A stretch of 64,000 bases of DNA, taken from NCBI GenBank assembly GCA_018242685.1, contig JAFEBM010000012.1, forward strand, positions 1 through 64,000, read 5' to 3'. The stretch is from Nitrospira sp. GTDB lineage: Bacteria > Nitrospirota > Nitrospiria > Nitrospirales > Nitrospiraceae. Positions within the stretch are counted from its first letter, which is position 1. The number at the start of each line of letters is the position of its first letter. A program made the position numbers and the translations under genes. Below are positions 59,082 through 64,000 of this stretch, piece by piece. Below the pieces are notes generated by a model, which worked only from the letters and a program-made list of their open reading frames with translations, searched no databases and had not been told where the DNA came from.

Positions 59082-59644
59082 TTCAAGAGCAGATCCCGGG
59101 TCTTTTGATAGGCGGGATTTTGCATGCGATCCAGATCGGACCGCACGAATCCCAGACCCGTTACGCAGAGTTCGAAGTTCTCGGACAATTTTTGGAACAA
59201 GGGCAAATTGGTTTCGGCATCATCGCGGCCTATTTGCGCCACGATCCCGTAGGACCGTTTGCCGGTCTTCATATAGTCCACAAGAAAGTCTTTGTGATAG
59301 ATCGGGCCGGCCGATTTGAGCCGTCGGAGATACTCGGGAAAGAGTCCCGCCATGAACAGCGTGAAATCACCGATGTGACGATGCACATCCCGCTCACGAT
59401 CCAGCGACTGGGCTTCGAGCATGACCTCCGATTCAAAGAGCAAATCGACGACGCTATCGACCGGCTGATTCTGTTGATTTCTGATCTTATAGAGCTGATC
59501 CGTATGGGTGAAATCGACCAAAAGGTTGGAGAGGTACGATGTAACCTTGGCGTCAGGCCAGCCAAGGTGTTCCGTGAAGCTCTTTTCGGTTAACGCGACG
59601 AAGAGTTGCCGGAGCGGATGTCGTGGAGGAACTTGAGCGCCCAT
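59078..59644 (-). CDS. Conserved protein of unknown function
   Basis: Start at ATG 59644 with AGGAGGTGGAG, strong enough to rule out the frame beginning at 59791. The 188-residue protein is largely helical: LRQLFVALTEKSFTEHLGWP, DPxxxDQLYKIRNQQNQPVD-type region, MLEAQSLDRERDVHRHIGDF, and KTGKRSYGIVAQIG. No catalytic motif or membrane segment is clear. It heads a three-gene operon with the isoaspartyl peptidase and WYL regulator. Function unknown. Confidence 0.65.
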   Translation of the reverse strand: MGAQVPPRHPLRQLFVALTEKSFTEHLGWPDAKVTSYLSNLLVDFTHTDQLYKIRNQQNQPVDSVVDLLFESEVMLEAQSLDRERDVHRHIGDFTLFMAGLFPEYLRRLKSAGPIYHKDFLVDYMKTGKRSYGIVAQIGRDDAETNLPLFQKLSENFELCVTGLGFVRSDLDRMQNPAYQKTRDLLLN

Positions 59645-59762
59645 CTCCACCTCCTGCGAAGGCCGATGAGGCTTGAACTCAGTATACCAGATCTCACCTA
59701 CGAACCGGATTCCACTCTTGCCGATTCTATCGGAACTCCGACAACAAACCTTGAGTTCCGGA

Positions 59763-60212
59763 TTAACGCCTCTCGCGGCTGTCCACCACAAAGGTCACCG
59801 GCCCATCGTTTACCAATGTCACGCTCATATGCGCCGCAAAGACACCGGTTTCCACCGATGTTCCGCATGCCCGTAGATCAGCCGCGACCTGTTCATAGAG
59901 GCGCTTGGCCAAGTCGGGAAGAGCAGCTTCATCAAAGCTGGGGCGGCGTCCGTTGTCGGTCCTGCCTAACAGAGTGAATTGAGAGACCAACAGCACGGCG
60001 CCATCTACATCCGTCAGCGATCGATTCATCTTCCCTTGTTCGTCGGAGAAAATGCGGAGGCTTCGGACCTTCTCAACCATGTACGCGATATCCGACTCAT
60101 TATCGCCTTTCGCGACACCCAACAAGACCATCAAGCCATGGTGGATCCGGCCCACGACGCTGCCATCAACCTCGACGGAAGCACGAGTGACGCGCTGAAG
60201 GACCGCTCTCAT
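59763..60212 (-). CDS. dtd: D-aminoacyl-tRNA deacylase
   Basis: Start at ATG 60212 (MRAVLQRVTRASVEVDG), which is the family's start; the frame continues upstream into ogt. The 149-residue enzyme has VSQFTLLG and NDGPVTF, the two conserved motifs whose Thr/Pro residues proofread chirality. It removes D-amino acids, and glycine mischarged on tRNA-Ala. It follows ogt by eight bases. Confidence 0.95.
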   Translation of the reverse strand: MRAVLQRVTRASVEVDGSVVGRIHHGLMVLLGVAKGDNESDIAYMVEKVRSLRIFSDEQGKMNRSLTDVDGAVLLVSQFTLLGRTDNGRRPSFDEAALPDLAKRLYEQVAADLRACGTSVETGVFAAHMSVTLVNDGPVTFVVDSRERR

Positions 60213-60220
60213 CGCTTGGG

Positions 60221-60739
60221 TTATCCTCGTTGCAGTTGAGTCAATGTCCCTTCGAGAGCCAGCAGCTTGCGTTTCATGGACAGCCCGCCGGAGAACCCAC
60301 CGAGCGACGCGTCGTGAGCGACGATCCGGTGACAGGGGATGACGATCGGGATCGGATTCGCGCCGACCGCATTGCCGACCGCACGGGCATAGTGCCTGCC
60401 ACCCACACGCACAGCGATCCATTGATACGAACGGAGCTTGCCGTATGGGACCCGCTGTAACGTCCGCCAGACCTTCCGTTGAAACGATGTTCCCTGCGAC
60501 AGATCAAGCGGCACATCGAAGGTATTCCGTCTCCCGGAAAGATAATCGAGCAGCTGGCGGCGAGCCGTTTCCAGTCGCGCGGACTCTCCTTGTTGCACCG
60601 GCCCATTCGATTGTGACCTAAGATCGAACTCAACGGCGCGTTTCGACCGTTTCGGCAACACAATGGCTTGAATCCCTTTCGGAGATTCCGCGAGTCCCAT
60701 CCAACCCCAGGGTGAACGAAAGATCATCGAGCGCTGCAT
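60221..60739 (-). CDS. ogt: Methylated-DNA-protein-cysteine methyltransferase
   Basis: A 172-residue suicide repair protein that accepts alkyl groups from O6-alkylguanine. The active motif is IPCHRIV (the Cys acceptor), followed by LGGFSGGLSMKRKLLALEG. The N-terminal domain is weakly conserved. It lies between murJ (13 bases) and dtd (8 bases) in one operon. Confidence 0.94.
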   Translation of the reverse strand: MQRSMIFRSPWGWMGLAESPKGIQAIVLPKRSKRAVEFDLRSQSNGPVQQGESARLETARRQLLDYLSGRRNTFDVPLDLSQGTSFQRKVWRTLQRVPYGKLRSYQWIAVRVGGRHYARAVGNAVGANPIPIVIPCHRIVAHDASLGGFSGGLSMKRKLLALEGTLTQLQRG

Positions 60740-60752
60740 GACTCGCTCCTTG

Positions 60753-62366
60753 TTATGCCGTCAATCGACCCAACTTTCTGCGCACCATCCCCCACACGAT
60801 TTCAAGTTCCTCCGACTGAAACAGCGCATGGACCGCGAGATACCCACCGACACTCAGGCCGATCGCGGCAACGAGCATCGCGGATTTGGTGACCCATTCA
60901 GCCGGGTGCGTCCATATCTGCGCCTCAGCTGTCCACCAGCATGCGATCATCAGCGGAATACATGCGACCAGGACCCGCAGAGAAGACCGTCCCACCGATC
61001 TCCAGTCAACTCCGCCTAGTCTCCGGTTCAATACCGCCACCAGAATGATTCCATTGACCATGGCCGCCAATGCCGTGGCGAGCGCCAACCCTGCCGCACC
61101 GAGAACCGACATCAACACCAGCGAGAAGACGATATTCGCCGCCAGCGCGACCGCCGCCGAGATGGCCGGCGTCCTGGTATCTTGCAGCGAATAGAACGCC
61201 GTGACGATGATACGAACCCCTCCGAACGCCCACAAGCCGACGGCGTAGCAGAGGACCGTCAGCGCCGTTTCAGCCGTATCTTGCGCAGTGAATGTGCCGT
61301 GCTCGAAAAAAAGATGCACGATTGGCGTGCGCAGCAGAATCAAGCCGACCATCGCCGGCACGATGATGAAGAGAATCATACGCAGGCCGAACCCGAGCGT
61401 GGTGCGCAGTTCCTCCAACGCGCCTCTTGCCGCTTGCGACGATAGCGTAGGAAGAATCGCCGTCGCCAACGCGACCCCGAAGATGCCCAGTGGAAATTGG
61501 ATCAGCCGCATGCCGTAAAACAGATAGGTCGGTCCGCCGGCAAAGAACGACGCCAACACCGTGCTCACCGTCAGGTTGATCTGAGTCACGGAAAGGCCGA
61601 GCAGCGTGGGCACCATCAACCTGCCGATCCGCCGCAGGCCCGGATGGCCCGGCTCGAATCGGAAGCCGAACAGCAATCCCCGCAGTTTTAGGCTGGGAAG
61701 CTGCATGACGAACTGGGCCGCTCCTCCCGCCACCACGCCGATCGCCACCCCGATGATCGGCTCGCTCAGAAGCGGAGCTAGCCACACGGCGCCGATGATG
61801 ATGAAGATGTTGAGGAAAAGCGGTGAGAAGGCCGGCGCCGCAAAGGCTCGCACCGAGTTCAGAATGCCCATGGCCAACGCCGCCAAGCTGATGAACAGAA
61901 GGTACGGAAACATGACGCGGGCGAGCAGCGTCGTGAGCGCGAGTTTATCGGGATGGTCCTGAAATCCCGGCGCGAGCAGCTGGACAAGCCAAGGAGCGGC
62001 CACAATCCCCACCATCGTCACCAGCGTAACTATGGTCAGGAGCGTCGTGAACACCGCGCTGGCTAGTTCCCAGGCCTCCTGTTTGCTCCGCGTCGTCCGG
62101 TATTCCGTATACACGGGAATGAAGGCCGACGACATCGAACCTTCAGCAAACAGCTCGCGGAGGAGGCTGGGGACACGGAACGCGATGAAAAAAGCGTCCG
62201 CCGCCGGCGTCGCGCCGAACAATCTGGCCAACACCATGTCGCGGATGAAGCCGAGGATACGACTGGAAAACGTGGCGACGCCGATCACCCCAGCCGCTTT
62301 GACGACTGATTGATTCTCATCCTGCAGCTTGACTGGAGCGCCGGTCGAAACGGTGGGCTCTGACAT
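60753..62366 (-). CDS. murJ: Lipid II flippase MurJ
   Basis: A 537-residue membrane protein with 13-14 helices. Diagnostic segments are AAGVIGVATFSSRILGFIRD, ADAFFIAFRVPSLLRELFAE and GSMSSAFIPVYTE near the N-terminus, and LGIFGVALATAILPTLSSQA further on. It moves lipid II across the inner membrane for peptidoglycan synthesis. It heads the operon murJ-ogt-dtd and is divergent from the acyltransferase gene. Confidence 0.95.
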   Translation of the reverse strand: MSEPTVSTGAPVKLQDENQSVVKAAGVIGVATFSSRILGFIRDMVLARLFGATPAADAFFIAFRVPSLLRELFAEGSMSSAFIPVYTEYRTTRSKQEAWELASAVFTTLLTIVTLVTMVGIVAAPWLVQLLAPGFQDHPDKLALTTLLARVMFPYLLFISLAALAMGILNSVRAFAAPAFSPLFLNIFIIIGAVWLAPLLSEPIIGVAIGVVAGGAAQFVMQLPSLKLRGLLFGFRFEPGHPGLRRIGRLMVPTLLGLSVTQINLTVSTVLASFFAGGPTYLFYGMRLIQFPLGIFGVALATAILPTLSSQAARGALEELRTTLGFGLRMILFIIVPAMVGLILLRTPIVHLFFEHGTFTAQDTAETALTVLCYAVGLWAFGGVRIIVTAFYSLQDTRTPAISAAVALAANIVFSLVLMSVLGAAGLALATALAAMVNGIILVAVLNRRLGGVDWRSVGRSSLRVLVACIPLMIACWWTAEAQIWTHPAEWVTKSAMLVAAIGLSVGGYLAVHALFQSEELEIVWGMVRRKLGRLTA

Positions 62367-62456
62367 GGACCGGATTCTAGCGGAACGATCGCAGGCCGTC
62401 TATCGATGTAGCAATTTTACTGCTGCTTAAGAGATCAGCTTGAGTTAGTCCTTCAG

Positions 62457-62487
62457 TCAACATATTTTCTTTCGCATCGCTTATAAT
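62457..62487 (+). promoter_or_regulatory. Likely promoter of the acyltransferase gene
   Basis: TATAAT at 62482-62487 is a perfect -10 match; TCAACA at 62457-62462 is a four-of-six -35 with a 19-base spacer. The leader to the ATG at 62510 would be about 15 bases, with no strong ribosome site. Confidence 0.45.
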
Positions 62488-62509
62488 CTGCCGGCGGATC
62501 TATTGGTTT

Positions 62510-64000
62510 ATGAATTACAGAAGAGAGATCGACGGGCTTCGGGCCGTAGCGGTCCTGCCGGTGATGCTGTTTCATGCCGGCTTTCAATCATTCAGCGGCG
62601 GTTTTGTCGGCGTCGACATCTTTTTTGTGATCAGTGGGTATCTCATCACCTCCATCATTCTTGCAGAAAAGCAAGCAGGCACCTTCACCCTTGTCGGGTT
62701 TTACGAGCGTCGGGCGAGACGCATCCTTCCCGCATTGTTTGTTGTGATGTTTGTGAGTTCGGCCATGAGTTGGCTGTGGTTGTTGCCAATCGACATGAAA
62801 ATGTTTTCTCAGAGTTTGGTGGCCGTTCCCGCATTTGCGTCAAACATCCTGTTTTATCTCACGAGCAGTTACTTCGAGCCTGCCGCCGAACTTAAGCCTC
62901 TGTTGCATACCTGGAGTCTGTCAGTTGAAGAACAATATTACGTGCTCTATCCAATCTTTTTGCTCATCGCTTGGAGGTTCGGCAAGAGCGAGAGATGGAT
63001 CGTTGTGGCCCTGATTCTGCTCACAGTCCTGAGCTTGGCGGCAGCGCAATATGGTTCGACTACCGATCCCTCATTTGCATTCTTTCTATTGCCGACGCGT
63101 GGTTGGGAAATATTGGTCGGGGCACTCATCGGGTTCTATGTATTCAAGGCAAGTTCCGATGCCTCCCCCACCCAGCGACGTACCACGGTTGTACGGCAGA
63201 TACTCAGCATGGTAGGCCTGATGCTGTGTGCGTATGGAGTCTGGGCTTTTGACGCGCGAACACCGTATCCCAGTTTCTATACGTTGGTACCAACGATCGG
63301 CACCGCCTGCATCATCCTGTTTGCAACGCACGACACCTTTGTCGGCAAACTCCTTGGACACTCCTGGTTAGTTGGAATTGGCCTCATCAGTTACAGCGCC
63401 TATCTATGGCATCAACCATTGTTTGTCCTGGCGAGACATCGTTCCATCGAGTCGCCAAGTAGCTCATTACTGCTTTCATTAGTTGTCGCCTCTTTATTAT
63501 TGGCGTATTTCAATTGGAAGTACGTTGAGACACCTGTTAGGCGTAAGCAATCCATCAGCCGGAAGCAGGTGGTTACAATTGGGGCTTCATGCAGCATCGC
63601 ATTTATGGCAGTGGGATTGATCGGTCACTTGAGCGGTGGGTTCCCCCATCGGGTGACGCAGGACGTTCTCGCGGCTCAACAGGCACAGTTTGATGAACTC
63701 GGTTGTCTATCGGAGGTGGGCAAGTACATCCCTGTCGCCGAGAGCTGTATTGTGGGTGATGCGCGCCATGTCCGAGGCGTTTTGTTAGGAGATTCTATTG
63801 CCGGCACCCTGGGCCATGAGCTCGGTAAGGCTCTGGCAAACCAGTCAGTCGGCGTGATGAATATGAGCTTCGGACATTGCCCTCCGGTCATGGGTGTCTA
63901 TCGAGTCGATCAAGGCAGTACCCATCGCTGCCCCGAACACAACGAAGCCGTCTTTAATTATGTGAAAGAGCGCAACACGCTCAACATTGTAATTCTGGCA
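62510..64000 (+). CDS. OafA-type membrane acyltransferase with SGNH domain, 3' end outside window
   Basis: The frame starts MNYRREIDGLRAVAVLPVML at ATG 62510 and runs past the right edge (497 codons visible). The N-terminal part is an acyltransferase-3 domain: IDGLRAVAVLPVMLFHAG has the conserved Arg and His, FVGVDIFFVISGYLIT follows, with about ten membrane helices. LKPLLHTWSLSVEEQYYVL is the second signature. Past residue about 395 an extracytoplasmic SGNH-hydrolase-like domain begins, with VLLGDSIAGTLGHEL (GDS). Such proteins O-acetylate lipopolysaccharide or other surface sugars. Confidence 0.9.
   Translation, partial: MNYRREIDGLRAVAVLPVMLFHAGFQSFSGGFVGVDIFFVISGYLITSIILAEKQAGTFTLVGFYERRARRILPALFVVMFVSSAMSWLWLLPIDMKMFSQSLVAVPAFASNILFYLTSSYFEPAAELKPLLHTWSLSVEEQYYVLYPIFLLIAWRFGKSERWIVVALILLTVLSLAAAQYGSTTDPSFAFFLLPTRGWEILVGALIGFYVFKASSDASPTQRRTTVVRQILSMVGLMLCAYGVWAFDARTPYPSFYTLVPTIGTACIILFATHDTFVGKLLGHSWLVGIGLISYSAYLWHQPLFVLARHRSIESPSSSLLLSLVVASLLLAYFNWKYVETPVRRKQSISRKQVVTIGASCSIAFMAVGLIGHLSGGFPHRVTQDVLAAQQAQFDELGCLSEVGKYIPVAESCIVGDARHVRGVLLGDSIAGTLGHELGKALANQSVGVMNMSFGHCPPVMGVYRVDQGSTHRCPEHNEAVFNYVKERNTLNIVILA

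Overview
The window reads like chromosome from a free-living Gram-negative bacterium. Outer-membrane, lipoprotein and heptose genes show a double membrane. The combination of genes (deoxyhypusine-synthase-like protein beside gmhA and SprT, paired M16 proteases, small cysteine proteins, orphan TIGR02710-type CARF protein) most resembles Nitrospira (Nitrospirota). That assignment is an inference: there is no rRNA or tRNA gene here to confirm it.

Layout. 1-2.9 kb: a truncated lipoprotein gene, a frameshifted zinc-ribbon/HEAGH membrane protease-like gene, a DUF4160/DUF2442 pair and a broken nucleotidyltransferase gene. 3.1-9.2 kb: a type I restriction-modification operon (hsdM-hsdS-truncated rhuM-four-helix-bundle/zinc protein-hsdR, minus strand). 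It sits between two degenerate direct copies of the 5' end of the zinc-ribbon gene. 9.5-15.7 kb (minus): membrane site-2 protease, HTH-metallo-beta-lactamase fusion, inactive/active M16 protease pair, phosphoglycolate phosphatase and an exported protein. 15.9-16.9 kb: secreted barnase-like RNase with barstar. 17.5-18.8 kb: hemL. 19-22.7 kb: small genes mixed with gene remnants. 22.7-31.4 kb: patatin, GFA protein, phospholipase D-like protein, GH13 enzyme, lipoproteins and an amidase. 32-35.5 kb: a lipoprotein, an OmpA protein with a long coiled-coil repeat, and a beta-barrel candidate. 35.6-45.6 kb: methyltransferase, YbgC thioesterase, an orphan CARF-HEPN protein, NfeD/SPFH pair, gmhA, a deoxyhypusine-synthase-like protein, SprT, a large hybrid histidine kinase and rfaE2. 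45.6-52.6 kb: mfd, two parvulin-type isomerases, engB and mtgA. 52.6-57.2 kb: an accessory block (VOC protein, DUF262/DUF1524 nuclease, Bcs1-like AAA ATPase) bounded by inverted copies of a roughly 180-bp repeat. 57.2-64 kb: WYL regulator, isoaspartyl peptidase, dtd, ogt, murJ and a truncated acyltransferase gene.

How the genes fit together. Housekeeping parts are lipopolysaccharide heptose supply (gmhA, rfaE2), tetrapyrrole synthesis (hemL), peptidoglycan assembly (murJ, mtgA), envelope folding (two rotamases), transcription-coupled repair (mfd) and alkylation repair (ogt). Accessory parts are mostly defence or conflict related: type I R-M, the DUF262/AAA block, the CARF-HEPN protein, barnase-barstar, and the DUF4160/DUF2442 and nucleotidyltransferase relics. 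No CRISPR array, transposase, integrase or phage structural gene was found.

The best candidates for something under-described are the DUF262/AAA block inside inverted repeats, the CARF-HEPN protein with no visible CRISPR system, and the four-helix-bundle/zinc gene lodged inside the R-M operon.
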